Origin: Vicingus serpentipes
Lineage (GTDB): Bacteria > Bacteroidota > Bacteroidia > Flavobacteriales_E > Vicingaceae
Reading direction: 5' to 3'
Assembly: GCF_007993035.1 (NCBI RefSeq)
Contig: NZ_VOOS01000001.1
Span: 682,001 to 746,000, forward strand
DNA: 64,000 bases
Positions 1-10,500 of this stretch are shown here, in pieces. Each line of letters begins with the position of its first letter. The stretch's first letter is position 1. The translations under genes were made by a program, and so were the position numbers. The notes below the pieces were generated by a model. That model was not told the origin of the DNA. It did no database searches and saw nothing but the letters and a program-made list of their open reading frames with translations.

Positions 1-477
1 GGCGGTTTTCCTGTTGGAGCTTACGGAGCCAGAGAAGAAATTATGCAAATGGTTTCTCCATTGGGTGCAATGTATCAAGCAGGAACATTATCTGGAAACC
101 CAGTTGCTATGGCTGCAGGAATCTCTACCTTAGAAGAATTGAAAGCACAAAACCCATACGATAAGTTTAACGCTCAAGCAGAAATTATAGAAAAAGCCTT
201 ATTAGCAGCAGCAACTGAAAATGGAATTGAATTAACCGTGAATCGTTTTGGGTCGATGATAAATCCATTTTTCTCAGCTAAAAAAATTACCAACTTTACA
301 GAAGCTCAAGAATGTGATACAGCAAGATTTACGAAATTCTTTTGGGGATTAATTGAAAATGGTGTTTACATTCCACCAAGTCAGTTTGAAGCTTGGTTTT
401 TATGTTCGGTTTTGAGTGATGAGGATATGAATAAAATAATTAATGCAATTAATGCAGCCATGAAATTGGCTAAATAA
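1..477 (+). CDS. hemL: Glutamate-1-semialdehyde 2,1-aminomutase, C-terminal part (5' cut by window)
   Basis: The reading frame is open from base 1, so the gene begins before the window; 158 codons remain. HemL is a PLP enzyme that converts glutamate-1-semialdehyde to 5-aminolevulinate in tetrapyrrole synthesis. The visible part begins with GGFPVGAYGAREEIM and continues with YQAGTLSGNPVAMAAG, the conserved segments that follow the PLP lysine in HemL; the lysine itself lies upstream and cannot be checked. The C-terminus (FEAWFLCSVLSDEDMNKII) is the usual family ending. It is followed after 12 nt by hemE on the same strand, so two haem-pathway steps are probably co-transcribed. Recognition is by motif and context. 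Confidence 0.93.
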   Translation, partial: GGFPVGAYGAREEIMQMVSPLGAMYQAGTLSGNPVAMAAGISTLEELKAQNPYDKFNAQAEIIEKALLAAATENGIELTVNRFGSMINPFFSAKKITNFTEAQECDTARFTKFFWGLIENGVYIPPSQFEAWFLCSVLSDEDMNKIINAINAAMKLAK

Positions 478-489
478 TATAATATTAAG

Positions 490-1527
490 ATGGCAGAATT
501 CAACGACAATTTTTTAAAAGCTTGTAGAAGAGAAGAAACTCCTTACACTCCACTTTGGTTAGCAAGACAAGCAGGGCGTTACCAAAAAGAGTACATGAAG
601 ATTAAGGAAAAATACAGTATTATTGAAATTAGTACTATTCCCGAAGTAAGTGCAGAAGTTACTTTACTACCTATCAATCAATTTGAATTAGATTCTGCAA
701 TTATATTTTCTGATATTTTAATTCCGTTAGGGCCAATGGGAATTAGTTTTGAATATAAAAAAGGATATGGGCCATTAATTCATAATCCAGTTAGAACAGT
801 TGCTGATGTAGAGAAACTAAAAGTAGTTGATCCAGCAACTGAAATGTGGTACACAGGTAAAGCATTAACCATCTTAAAAGGAGAGTTAAATGTTCCTTGT
901 ATTGGTTTTGTTGGCGCACCTTTTACCCTGGCTAGTTATATGATTGAAGGTGGTCCATCAAAGAACTACGAAACCATGAAAGCTTTTATGTACAACGAAA
1001 CAAAAGCTTGGCATTTGTTAATGGATAAATTAGGAACTGTAATGGCTAATTACTTAAACTTTCAGATTGAGAGTGGAGCAATGGCTGTACAAATTTTTGA
1101 TAGTTGGGTAGGTGCGTTAGACATTGACGATTATAACGAATATGTTTACCCACACGTAGAAAAAATGATTCAAATTGTGAAAAGTAAATATCCAAATGTT
1201 CCTTTAATTTCTATGGGAGTAAACTCTGCACATTTAATACCAAGCTTACGAAAAGCTAACCCCGATGTAATTGCTATTGATTGGAAAACTGATTTAGCAA
1301 AAACTTGGAAAGACCTAAATTACGAAGTTGCAGTACAAGGCAATTTAGACCCCACTGCCCTATTTGCCGATTGGAGTATTATTGAACGTAAAACCAAAAA
1401 AATATTAGATTCTGTAAAAGGAAAACCAGGACACATTTTTAATTTAGGACACGGTATTTTACCGGGAACACCAGTTGAAAACGTGAAACAGCTTTGCAAA
1501 TTTGTACATGAGTATACAAGGAAATAA
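490..1527 (+). CDS. hemE: Uroporphyrinogen decarboxylase
   Basis: This 345-residue protein has the usual length for HemE, the cytoplasmic enzyme that decarboxylates uroporphyrinogen III to coproporphyrinogen III. The N-terminal signature reads PLWLARQAGRYQKEY. The arginines and RQAGRY core are intact, but the residue before RQAGR, usually Met, is Ala here. The catalytic-region aspartate lies in IIFSDILIPLGPMG, and the C-terminal FNLGHGILPGTPVENV loop is typical. The ATG lies 12 nt after the hemL stop, and tex starts 6 nt after the hemE stop, which suggests one transcript hemL-hemE-tex. The substituted signature residue is the only oddity; the assignment is secure. Confidence 0.96.
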   Translation: MAEFNDNFLKACRREETPYTPLWLARQAGRYQKEYMKIKEKYSIIEISTIPEVSAEVTLLPINQFELDSAIIFSDILIPLGPMGISFEYKKGYGPLIHNPVRTVADVEKLKVVDPATEMWYTGKALTILKGELNVPCIGFVGAPFTLASYMIEGGPSKNYETMKAFMYNETKAWHLLMDKLGTVMANYLNFQIESGAMAVQIFDSWVGALDIDDYNEYVYPHVEKMIQIVKSKYPNVPLISMGVNSAHLIPSLRKANPDVIAIDWKTDLAKTWKDLNYEVAVQGNLDPTALFADWSIIERKTKKILDSVKGKPGHIFNLGHGILPGTPVENVKQLCKFVHEYTRK

Positions 1528-1533
1528 GTTTAT

Positions 1534-3651
1534 ATGTTATCATCACTCATTTCTAAAAACATCAATATTACTGAAAAAGATGTAAAAGCAGTAATTACTT
1601 TATTAGAAGGTGGGGCTACTGTTCCTTTTATTGCACGTTACCGTAAAGACATGACGGGCGGAATGGAAGACATTAATGTGTTTGAAGTTCAGAAGCAACT
1701 CGCTAAGTTTAAAGAGCTCGAAAAAAGGAAAACACACATTTGTTCGGTGATTGATGAGCAAGGAAAATTAACATCAGAACTCAAAGCAAAAATTGACGAT
1801 TGTTGGGACGAAAAAGTATTGGAAGACATTTACCTACCCTACAAGCCTAAACGCCAAACCAAAGCAGAAGTTGCTCGTCAAAATGGACTAGAAGGTTTGG
1901 CTGGCATCATCATCAAACAAGAACAGCAACATTTAGGTAATGTTATAAATCGTTTTATAAAAGGCAACATTAAAACCGAAGAAGAAGCTTTGGAAGGTGC
2001 AAAAGACATTATTGCTGAATGGATCAGCGAACGCCAAAATACCAGAGATAGAATTAGAAGAACATTTTTCTACGACGGAGAATTGTTCTCCAAACTCAAA
2101 AAAGGAAAAGAACGAGAAGCTGAAAAATATGAATTGTATTTTGACTTCTCTCAAAAAGCAACTCAAGCACCTTCTCACCGTGTTTTAGCCATATTAAGAG
2201 GAACTGAAGAAGGTTTTTTAACTTCAGGAATTAAAGTAGAGAAAGACAAAATTTTGGAGATGATGAACCAATATTTTGTAAAAGGAAATGGTGAAGCTTC
2301 TGATATTGTAGCACAAGCTGTTAAAGAGGCTTATCAGCGTTTACTAAAACCCACCATAGAAAACGAATTACTTAAAGAAATTAAGTTAAAAGCCGATCAA
2401 GAAGCGATTAAAGTTTTTGCAAAAAACATTCGCCAATTGTTGATGGTTCCTCCTTTAGGTGATAAAAATATTTTAGCGATAGATCCAGGTTTTAAAACAG
2501 GCTGCAAAGTAGTTTGTATTGATAAACAAGGCAACTTAAAACACAATGAGACAATCTTTCCGCATCCACCACAAAATAAATTTACTGCCGCAGTCAGTAA
2601 AATTGGAAGTTTAGTAAATGCTTATAAAATTGAGGCCATCGCAATTGGAAATGGAACTGCTGGAAGAGAAACTGAAAACTTGATTAAAAAAGTACACTTT
2701 GACAAACCAGTTGAAGTGTTTATGGTAAACGAAAATGGTGCTTCTATTTATTCAGCTTCACCAATTGGCAGGGAAGAGTTTCCTGATTATGATGTAACCG
2801 TTAGAGGCTCAGTAAGTATTGGAAGACGTTTGATGGATCCTTTAGCAGAATTGGTAAAAATAGACCCAAAATCAGTTGGAGTTGGTCAGTACCAGCACGA
2901 TGTTGACCAAAATTTATTAAAAACTGAACTCGACTACGTAGTTGAATCATGCGTAAACCAAGTGGGAGTTAATGTAAATACTGCTAGCAAATATTTATTG
3001 CAATATGTTGCAGGTGTTGGTCCTGTTTTGGCTCAAAATATTATTAATTATAGAACGGAAAATGGACCTTTCACTTCTCGAGAAGAAATTAAAAAAGTTC
3101 CAAGAATGGGAGCAAAAGTATTTGAACAATGTGCAGGATTTTTAAGAGTAAAAGGTGATAATGTTTTGGACAATACTTCTGTTCATCCTGAACAATATAA
3201 AACAGTTGCTGCTATTGCAAAATCGTTCAACAAAAAAATAGAAGATTTAATTGAAGATGAAACTCTTGTAAATACTCAACTAGATGAAAAACTAGTTGCT
3301 CAAGTTGGGAAATTATCCTTACAAGATATCTTAAAAGAGTTAGCTAAACCTGGTTTTGATCCTAGAAAAAAAATAAAAAAATTCAATTTTGATGAAAGCT
3401 TAAAAAGTATTTCTGATGTAAAAGAAGGAATGATTTTACCTGGACTAGTTACAAATCTTACCAACTTTGGTGCTTTTGTAGACATTGGTATAAAAGAAAA
3501 TGGGTTAGTACATATCTCGCACATTACTGATCGTTTTATTTCTAGCCCAATGGAAGAATTAGACTTAAATGATTTTGTTCGAGTAAAAGTAATTGCTGTT
3601 GATATTGCTAAGAAAAGGATTGGGTTATCGATAAAAGATGCTAAGAGTTAA
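1534..3651 (+). CDS. tex: Tex family RNA-binding S1 protein
   Basis: This 705-residue protein has the Tex architecture: a helical N-terminal region, a YqgF-like RNase-H fold beginning near residue 310 ([14 protein letters not shown]), helix-hairpin-helix elements near 475-540 ([18 protein letters not shown]), and a C-terminal S1 domain near 630-700 ([16 protein letters not shown]). Tex proteins are cytoplasmic nucleic-acid-binding factors linked to transcription; the exact role is not settled. It is somewhat shorter than E. coli Tex but carries all domains. It follows hemE by 6 nt. Its TAA stop overlaps the TAA stop of the convergent obg gene in the self-complementary sequence TTAA (3648-3651). 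Confidence 0.94.
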   Translation: MLSSLISKNINITEKDVKAVITLLEGGATVPFIARYRKDMTGGMEDINVFEVQKQLAKFKELEKRKTHICSVIDEQGKLTSELKAKIDDCWDEKVLEDIYLPYKPKRQTKAEVARQNGLEGLAGIIIKQEQQHLGNVINRFIKGNIKTEEEALEGAKDIIAEWISERQNTRDRIRRTFFYDGELFSKLKKGKEREAEKYELYFDFSQKATQAPSHRVLAILRGTEEGFLTSGIKVEKDKILEMMNQYFVKGNGEASDIVAQAVKEAYQRLLKPTIENELLKEIKLKADQEAIKVFAKNIRQLLMVPPLGDKNILAIDPGFKTGCKVVCIDKQGNLKHNETIFPHPPQNKFTAAVSKIGSLVNAYKIEAIAIGNGTAGRETENLIKKVHFDKPVEVFMVNENGASIYSASPIGREEFPDYDVTVRGSVSIGRRLMDPLAELVKIDPKSVGVGQYQHDVDQNLLKTELDYVVESCVNQVGVNVNTASKYLLQYVAGVGPVLAQNIINYRTENGPFTSREEIKKVPRMGAKVFEQCAGFLRVKGDNVLDNTSVHPEQYKTVAAIAKSFNKKIEDLIEDETLVNTQLDEKLVAQVGKLSLQDILKELAKPGFDPRKKIKKFNFDESLKSISDVKEGMILPGLVTNLTNFGAFVDIGIKENGLVHISHITDRFISSPMEELDLNDFVRVKVIAVDIAKKRIGLSIKDAKS

Positions 3652-4637
3652 TCATTAATCTTTTTCCAAAGCACATCTTTCAATTCCATCAACCCTTGTT
3701 GGGCAACAGAGGAGATAAACATCCAAGGCACATCAGGCATATCTTGAGCTATTTCAGTTTTAAGTTCATCATCAAGCATGTCAGATTTTGAAATTGCTAA
3801 TATTCTTTCTTTATCTAAAAGCTCTGGATTAAATTGCTTAATCTCATTCAATAAAGTTTGGTACTCTTTATTGATATCATCACTATCGGCAGCAATTAAA
3901 AATAATAAAACAGAATTACGCTCTATGTGCCTTAAAAACCTCAATCCTAAACCTTTACCTTCGTGAGCTCCTTCAATAATACCAGGTATATCTGCCATTA
4001 CAAACGAACGAAAATCTCTATATTCAACGATACCTAAGTTAGGTACTAAAGTGGTAAAAGGATAGTTTGCTATTTCTGGTTTTGCAGCAGACAAAACCGA
4101 AAGCAAAGTAGATTTACCTGCATTTGGGAAACCAACTAAACCAACATCAGCTAATACTTTTAGTTCTAAAATTCGCCATGCTTCTTGATAAGGTTCTCCA
4201 GGTTGAGCATATCGAGGTGCTTGATTTGTGGCAGATTTAAAATGATCATTTCCTAATCCACCTCTTCCTCCTTTTACTAAGATTTGTTCCTCTCCGTCTT
4301 CGGTTATTTCAAATAATGTCTCTCCGGTTTCTGGGTCTTTTGCAACAGTTCCTAAAGGCACTTCAACATAAGCATCTTCACCTTCTGCACCGGTACTTCT
4401 TGAACCACTACCCGCTTCTCCATGCCCTGCTTTTACGTGTCTTTTATATTTTAAATGTAAAAGTGTCCATAAGTTTTTATTCCCTCTCACTATAATATGA
4501 CCACCTCTACCTCCATCTCCGCCATCAGGACCTCCTTTGGCTTCATATTTTTCTCTTCGGAAATGTCGTGAACCTGCTCCTCCATTACCAGAACGGCAAT
4601 GAATCTTTACATAATCTATAAAATTTGTACCCGACAT
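3648..4637 (-). CDS. obg: GTPase Obg/CgtA
   Basis: This 329-residue Obg-type GTPase acts in large ribosomal subunit maturation and stress control. The N-terminal Obg fold is glycine-rich ([17 protein letters not shown], about residues 35-55). The G domain has the P-loop GFPNAGKST, switch region [15 protein letters not shown] as G3 and SKSD as G4. There is no extra C-terminal OCT domain, as is common in this phylum. It lies 21 nt downstream of adk in the order hpt-adk-obg on the minus strand, so co-transcription is likely. Its stop overlaps that of tex by 4 nt. Confidence 0.96.
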   Translation of the reverse strand: MSGTNFIDYVKIHCRSGNGGAGSRHFRREKYEAKGGPDGGDGGRGGHIIVRGNKNLWTLLHLKYKRHVKAGHGEAGSGSRSTGAEGEDAYVEVPLGTVAKDPETGETLFEITEDGEEQILVKGGRGGLGNDHFKSATNQAPRYAQPGEPYQEAWRILELKVLADVGLVGFPNAGKSTLLSVLSAAKPEIANYPFTTLVPNLGIVEYRDFRSFVMADIPGIIEGAHEGKGLGLRFLRHIERNSVLLFLIAADSDDINKEYQTLLNEIKQFNPELLDKERILAISKSDMLDDELKTEIAQDMPDVPWMFISSVAQQGLMELKDVLWKKIND

Positions 4638-4658
4638 TTCTAACTACTCTCCTAATTA

Positions 4659-5231
4659 TTAGCGATTATCAATAGCGCTACACAAACGAGAAAATATTTC
4701 TTCAATATCTCCAACGCCATTAATTTTTTGAAATTTATTCTTTGCATTATAAAAATCAGCAACAACTGAAGTTTGTTTATTGTAAACGCTTATTCTATTT
4801 GCAATTATACTTTCATCTTGATCATCAGCTCTTCCACTATCTTTACCTCTTTCTAATAATCTTTTAATTAATTCTTCTTCAGCTACATCTAATGCAACCA
4901 TCAATGATATTGAAGTATTTTTTGATGATAAAAATTTATCTAGAGCTTCTGCTTGAGGTGTAGTTCTAGGAAACCCATCAAAAATATAACCTTTTGCTTC
5001 TGGTGTTTTATCCACCTCAGACTCAAGCATACCAATAGTCACCTCATCAGGTACTAATTCTCCTTTATCAATATATGTTTTTGCTAATTTACCTAAGTCA
5101 GTTTCTCCTTTAATATTAGCTCTAAAAATATCTCCGGTAGATAAATGAACAAGATTATATTTATCAATTAATTTTGCAGCTTGAGTGCCTTTTCCAGCCC
5201 CAGGAGGGCCAAACAATACTATATTTAACAT
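4659..5231 (-). CDS. adk: Adenylate kinase
   Basis: This 190-residue protein interconverts ATP + AMP and 2 ADP in the cytoplasm. Its P-loop is GPPGAGKGTQ, the AMP-binding segment is HLSTGDIFRANI, the conserved FDGFPRTTPQAEAL follows, and the LID arginines lie in RGKDSGRADD. The length fits the short-LID form without a zinc-binding insertion. It lies 17 nt after hpt and 21 nt before obg, a nucleotide-metabolism/GTPase run on one strand. Family and function are secure. Confidence 0.97.
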   Translation of the reverse strand: MLNIVLFGPPGAGKGTQAAKLIDKYNLVHLSTGDIFRANIKGETDLGKLAKTYIDKGELVPDEVTIGMLESEVDKTPEAKGYIFDGFPRTTPQAEALDKFLSSKNTSISLMVALDVAEEELIKRLLERGKDSGRADDQDESIIANRISVYNKQTSVVADFYNAKNKFQKINGVGDIEEIFSRLCSAIDNR

Positions 5232-5248
5232 ATTATTCCTTTTAAATG

Positions 5249-5785
5249 CTAATCTTTTAGCACGTATATTGAACTTAAATTTCTTCCTAATCCATCATAA
5301 TCCAAACCATATCCCAATACAAATGCATTTGGTATTTCCTTCCCTACATAGTCAATTTTATGATCCTTGTTGTAAGCTTCTGGCTTGTACAATAAAGTTG
5401 CTATTTTAATACTCTTTGGATTCTTTTCCTTTAAAATATCAAAAAGCTTTACCAATGTATTTCCTGTATCTACAATATCTTCAACTAAAATAATATCTTT
5501 CCCTTCTATATCCTCATTTAAACCTATTAATTCATTTATCTTACCAGTACTTTCAGTACCTTCATAAGATGCCATTTTAACAAACGAAGTATAGCAATCT
5601 AAATTTATTGATTTCATTAAGTCTCCCATAAACATAAAAGATCCATTTAAAACACCTAAAAAAATTGGTGTTTTCCCTTTGTAATCTTCATTAATTTTTT
5701 GAGCAACTTTTTTTATAGCCACATCTAGTTCTTCTTCTGAAATAAATGGCTTAAACGATAGGTCTTTTACTGTAATAGTTTCCAT
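5249..5785 (-). CDS. hpt: Hypoxanthine phosphoribosyltransferase
   Basis: This 178-residue type I phosphoribosyltransferase makes IMP and probably GMP from hypoxanthine or guanine plus PRPP. The PRPP-binding motif is IILVEDIVDTGNTL near residues 97-110, and the flexible-loop segment KMASYEGTESTGKI precedes it. The C-terminal GYGLDYDGLGRNLSSIYVL is typical of bacterial HPRT. A TAnnTTTG promoter element lies 17 nt upstream of the ATG. A 159-nt gap separates it from the upstream acyltransferase gene, so it may head its own hpt-adk-obg unit. Confidence 0.95.
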   Translation of the reverse strand: METITVKDLSFKPFISEEELDVAIKKVAQKINEDYKGKTPIFLGVLNGSFMFMGDLMKSINLDCYTSFVKMASYEGTESTGKINELIGLNEDIEGKDIILVEDIVDTGNTLVKLFDILKEKNPKSIKIATLLYKPEAYNKDHKIDYVGKEIPNAFVLGYGLDYDGLGRNLSSIYVLKD

Positions 5786-5801
5786 AAAATAAATTGGACT
5801 G

Positions 5802-5809
5802 CAAATGTA
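5802..5809 (-). promoter_or_regulatory. Putative -7 promoter element of hpt-adk-obg
   Basis: On the minus strand this reads TACATTTG, a perfect match to the Bacteroidota -7 consensus TAnnTTTG, 16 nt before the hpt ATG. No clear -33 TTTG is visible at the expected distance, so confidence is moderate. The remainder of the gap 5810-5944 holds no ORF that I would defend. Confidence 0.45.
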
Positions 5810-5944
5810 ACTATTTTAATGATTGATACAGGCTAACCTTTGAGAATAAGTGTTTTTAACCAAAATTATTTGATGAAGTACAATCCTAAAGATACTTTTC
5901 TGAGGGATGTAATTCACAAAAGTATTGTCTTTATTAAGGCCTTT

Positions 5945-6487
5945 TTATAAAACACCTTTCTCTGGAAAACGTCCTTTTTTTGTACGGTAAAAACTTTTAA
6001 TTTCTTCTATGTCTTTGTCTATATCACCTGTTGGATAAAAAACAGGCCCAAACCCTGCTTCTTTATTGGGATAATCTAAGAAACCAAGAATAATTGGCAC
6101 ATTAGCTTTTTGAGCTATAAAATAAAACCCTTTTTTCCAATCCGGACTATAGCTTCTTGTTCCTTCTGGGGTAACCATCATTGCCATTTTATCATTCTGT
6201 TCAAATGATTTAGCAATTTCATCGGTTAAGTTTGTGTTTTTACTTCTATCAACAGGAACCCCTCCCATTAAATCGAATAAAAACCCCATTGGGAAAAAAA
6301 ACCACTCTTTTTTGATAAAAAACTTAACTGGTATTTTAAAAATGTAAAAATATAGGCGACCATAAAGAAAATCCCAATTACTTGTATGGGGAGCTGCTAA
6401 AATCACATATTTTTTAAGTTCAGGAGGAATTGATCCAACTGTTTTCCAACCCAATAATTTATATATAAAAGCGGCTATTTTTGACAC
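5945..6487 (-). CDS. PlsC-like acyltransferase
   Basis: This 180-residue protein has the HX4D acyltransferase motif (HTSNWD, near residue 33), a VPVDRS segment and the TPEGTRS motif, in the order seen in 1-acyl-glycerol-phosphate acyltransferases. Such enzymes transfer an acyl chain to a lysophospholipid or related acceptor at the cytoplasmic membrane. The protein is shorter than typical PlsC and belongs to the short glycerol-acyltransferase-like group, so the substrate is not known. It begins 13 nt downstream of the PorP/SprF gene on the same strand, which suggests co-transcription with the secretion pair rather than with hpt, 159 nt further on. Confidence 0.85.
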   Translation of the reverse strand: MSKIAAFIYKLLGWKTVGSIPPELKKYVILAAPHTSNWDFLYGRLYFYIFKIPVKFFIKKEWFFFPMGFLFDLMGGVPVDRSKNTNLTDEIAKSFEQNDKMAMMVTPEGTRSYSPDWKKGFYFIAQKANVPIILGFLDYPNKEAGFGPVFYPTGDIDKDIEEIKSFYRTKKGRFPEKGVL

Positions 6488-6500
6488 TCCGTAAAAATAC

Positions 6501-7535
6501 TTAAAAAGATTTTCTTTGCAGTGCTTTTGGTTTATTTACATACTTGAGAGAAATCTCAAGCCCTCCATTACCATTTGTTACATCAGACAAGCTTGAGTTA
6601 TTATAATCGTATGAAACACCAAACATGAAATCAGAAAATTGCAAATAAAATTGAGGAATAATTGCATCTCTTACTCTATAATGAGCCCCAAATAGAATAG
6701 CAGATTGCTTAAAAAGACCCGAATATCTTGTTTCTGAACCGAACCCTATTTTAATTAATAAACCTGCCGTAATTTCTTTGTATTTTAATTGTTGAGCATA
6801 AAACATAGATGGAACAAGAGCAACTGAAGAACCACCCATATCAAAGGTACCTGAGAATTGACCAACGATTTTCATATTTAATTGTTCTTCAGCAACACCT
6901 AAAAAATCTTGTTTTGGCTTATTAATATGATAAGCTGCTAATCCAACATTAAAACTTTTTATTTCACTTCCTAAAAAATATTGAGAGGAGTTTTGAAATT
7001 TATAATAGATTCCAGCTCCTATATCCGTATAAAGTTTAGAACTTAAACTTCCTACTTCATTAGAGTTTATTTCTGTATCAAAGCCTTCACCATCAAACTG
7101 ATTACCCCAGGTTAATTTAGAAAGTTTTGCTGAATATTGCCCAAAACCAATTTGAATACCTGCAGAGAAACTATGATAATCACTAACAGGCAATATACCT
7201 GCAACAGAAACTCCACCTAAAAAATTACCATAATTAGCATCTCCGGCGGCGTCTTGATAAAAATTACCCCCCACACCTAAATGAGCTCTTTTACCATTGC
7301 CTTTGGCAACAGGCATATCAAAAGATGCTGCATAAGTTTTATATGCTGCACCTAATCCTCCCCACTGTGTTTTATAATTGAGAATACCTCTAAATGAACC
7401 CATAAATGAACCTGTAGCTCCTGGATTAATTAACTGAGGTGTTTGAGAAAATTGGGAAAAATGTACATCTTGTCCTAAAACTGTTATACTCAACAGAAAT
7501 AAACATAGTACAGCTATTTTGTTTAACTCTCTCAT
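6501..7535 (-). CDS. PorP/SprF family type IX secretion outer-membrane protein
   Basis: This 344-residue protein has a signal peptide (about residues 1-21, ending VLGQ) followed by the characteristic PorP/SprF start DVHFSQFSQTPQLINPGATG and many alternating beta strands predicted to form an outer-membrane barrel. Members of this family partner with T9SS substrates that carry type B C-terminal domains and help their secretion or surface attachment. The gene starts 2 nt after the stop of a large secreted protein that ends in exactly such a domain, so the two are very probably a dedicated pair. The family is clear; which cargo it serves is inferred from adjacency. Confidence 0.9.
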   Translation of the reverse strand: MRELNKIAVLCLFLLSITVLGQDVHFSQFSQTPQLINPGATGSFMGSFRGILNYKTQWGGLGAAYKTYAASFDMPVAKGNGKRAHLGVGGNFYQDAAGDANYGNFLGGVSVAGILPVSDYHSFSAGIQIGFGQYSAKLSKLTWGNQFDGEGFDTEINSNEVGSLSSKLYTDIGAGIYYKFQNSSQYFLGSEIKSFNVGLAAYHINKPKQDFLGVAEEQLNMKIVGQFSGTFDMGGSSVALVPSMFYAQQLKYKEITAGLLIKIGFGSETRYSGLFKQSAILFGAHYRVRDAIIPQFYLQFSDFMFGVSYDYNNSSLSDVTNGNGGLEISLKYVNKPKALQRKSF

Positions 7536-7537
7536 TA

Positions 7538-10500
7538 CTATCTAATCAAAGTTATATTACCTGATTTAGTTTCAAAATCACCTTCCCAATATGAAACTTT
7601 CATTTTATAAACGTAAACACCAGCGCTAGCTTCCTTCCCTTCATAAGTACCATCCCAACCTTCAGTTTCATCATCAGTTTCCCAAACTAATTCTCCCCAT
7701 CGATTATAAATACTAACTGAAATTGTTTCAATTTGACCTCCATAAACATATAAAATGTCATTATTTCCATCTCCGTTTGGAGAAAAAGCTCCTGGGAATT
7801 GTGCTCCTTGCTTTGGAGGAATTGGAATTTCAATATAAACAGCAATAATTGTATCATCTGATAATACATTAAAATTAGCTAAAGCCGATGATGAGCTTGG
7901 TAATATATTATGATTTCTAGATTCCCAGTGATCAAAAGAATATGTTTCAGGCAGCAACTCATATTCAAATAAATTAATTGCTGTATTTGTTATGTAACGC
8001 TCAGTATATGGATAAAGAGGTGGTATAAATGCATTTGCCTCAACATTTCCTGCTCCTATAGGACTTACATTGAAAGTAATATCAAAAGTATCAATGTATA
8101 AAAAATGTGCTACAATACTATCATCAGAAGTAACAGTAATAGTTGCATTTGCAGTAAATTCATCTGGGTTAAAACCTAAAACAGACGATTCCCAATGATC
8201 AAAAATATATCCCATTTGTGGTATTGCCACCAATGTAACAAGATCATTAGTTGTATAATTCTGATAATCTGGGTATGTTGGAGGAATAACTGTGTTAACA
8301 GATATATCTCCACCTAATATTGGATTAACATTATAAACTATATCAAATGTTTCTAATATTATAAAATGAGCAACAATACTATCAGCTAAATCAGCTGTAA
8401 TCTGAACAGTAGGATTTAAACTATCAGGAGTGAAAGATGTACTTAAAGATTCCCAATAATCAAAAACATAACCAGGTTGTGGTATTGCTGTTAAATCTAT
8501 TGTACTTAAAGTTGGATAATAATCTGAATAAACATAACCAGCTGGCATAAAACCGTCAATATCAATATCTCCACTTCCTACAGGAAAAACATCAAAAGCA
8601 ATATAAGTAGAATCTTCAACAATAAAATGAGCAATTATACTATCTGATTGTGTAATCTGTAATGAATTTTTGTCATTTGTCAATGCCGAATCTAATGTGT
8701 GATTAAATATTTCCCAATGAGAAAAAGTATATCCAGTGTTTGAGTTTGCATTAAGCAAAATATCGATACCTCCAAAATAATCCCCTTCAAAAACATAATT
8801 TGTTGGAGTTGTAGAGTTTATTTCAATTTCTCCAGCTCCTGCTGGATTAACATTAAATTTAACTGGATAAGGACCAGACAAATTATAACAATCTACTAAC
8901 CCATCATCAACAGTTACACACCTTGTGATTATAAAATCTCGCATATCCTGAACATTTTGTTGCCACTCAGCCATAGAACCTCCCCATCTAGCTATCTGGC
9001 CTGGCATTTCTGGTGCAATCATCCCAACTAAACTATCTAAAAGCGGTATCATATTATCACAACTAAATACTGTATTTCCTAAATCTATATATCGGGAAAT
9101 ATAATACTGCTCAAAAATTGGGTTATTCAATAACTCTTGCATTATAACCGTATGACCTTCTCCTCCTGGGTCTGGAAGATTTTCTGCATCACATGGACCT
9201 GCATTTGGTGAAGTATCTGGAATACCAGTATAATTTACATAATGCCCGAAAACAGCATCCATATCCCACAAAGTGTATCTCCATTTCTTTTTATCACCAG
9301 TTGGATCAATTCCTCTCCACCAAGCTGTATTCCAATTTAACCAATCTTTATTCACGATATAGGAATTTAGGCAGAAATAATCAACTAAGCTTTTCCAATT
9401 ATACAGACTATCTACGTAATCAAAATTAGCTGGTATAGCCATATTGTTAGTGGTAATAAAATTTAATAAGTCATTCCAATCATTTTGTGCATTTGGTGCT
9501 CCAAATTTCTCCCATGTCCCACCCCAAGTCTTTAAAAACTGAATATACTCTGGACTACTTTTATATTTTTCATCTTGCTTATAATAATAATCCGTAAAGT
9601 CGTTATCATCTACTTTTTCACGAGTTTCATAAACTCCCCAATATTGTCCATTTACATATAAGATACACGCATCATAAGATCTTTCATCTAATTTCAACTT
9701 CCCTAATTGAGATAAAGTTTGTACATAAGGATCTCTGATGTGTGCTCCTCCATTCTCAAATGGATAATTATCACTTGCTCCAGGTTTCAAAATTATTCGT
9801 TGAAACTCATCTCTAGATTTGTGATGAAACAATTGATGATGAAGCGCATTATTATAGCCATGCTGATCCCTTGATATAAAATCCAGGCCTCTTTGATCAT
9901 AAGCCCAAGAATCATTTCCATGCTTATTAAATTCACCTGTAACTTCAGTCTGCATCACTCCTGTCCTATCAAAAAATTCAAGTGCTCCAAATGGCTCAAT
10001 TTGAGTACCATTTAACAAGGTTAATAAATCATCTCCTGATATAGAAATAACAGGTACAGTATGGGGAGAATTAATGAAATATGTATTTGTTTCAATAAAA
10101 CTTGGAAGAATTGAAGGATCAGTACTAAACGCTTTTGCTCTCAATACAGTTGTAGTAGCAATATTGATTGCCCCAGAATACAAAGCAGAACTTGTAGTTG
10201 GCTCTGAGCCATCTGTAGTATAATAGATATCTACATTAGAGTCAGGTGTTGTTATAGATACTGATTGTGCTGAAGGATAAAAACCAGGAAACACACTTAA
10301 TATTGGAGTAGAAGCATACTCTTGAAATACTCCTGTATTTGCAGTACCTGGAGTTGAATTTGTAAATACTCCCCACTCAGTTGATCCATCGCTTGTTCTT
10401 CCTCTTGAATGTAACAGTTGATGATTTTTAATTGTTAAGCTATCTATTATCGTACCACTAGGATCTGCTAAAATTATTTTTTCATGTTTAGTTTGTGTAA

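Noticed and set aside
5892-5925. ATACTTTT/AAAAGTAT inverted repeat after the acyltransferase gene
   Set aside because: The stem is 8 AT-rich pairs with an 18-nt loop and no T-run, too weak to call a terminator.
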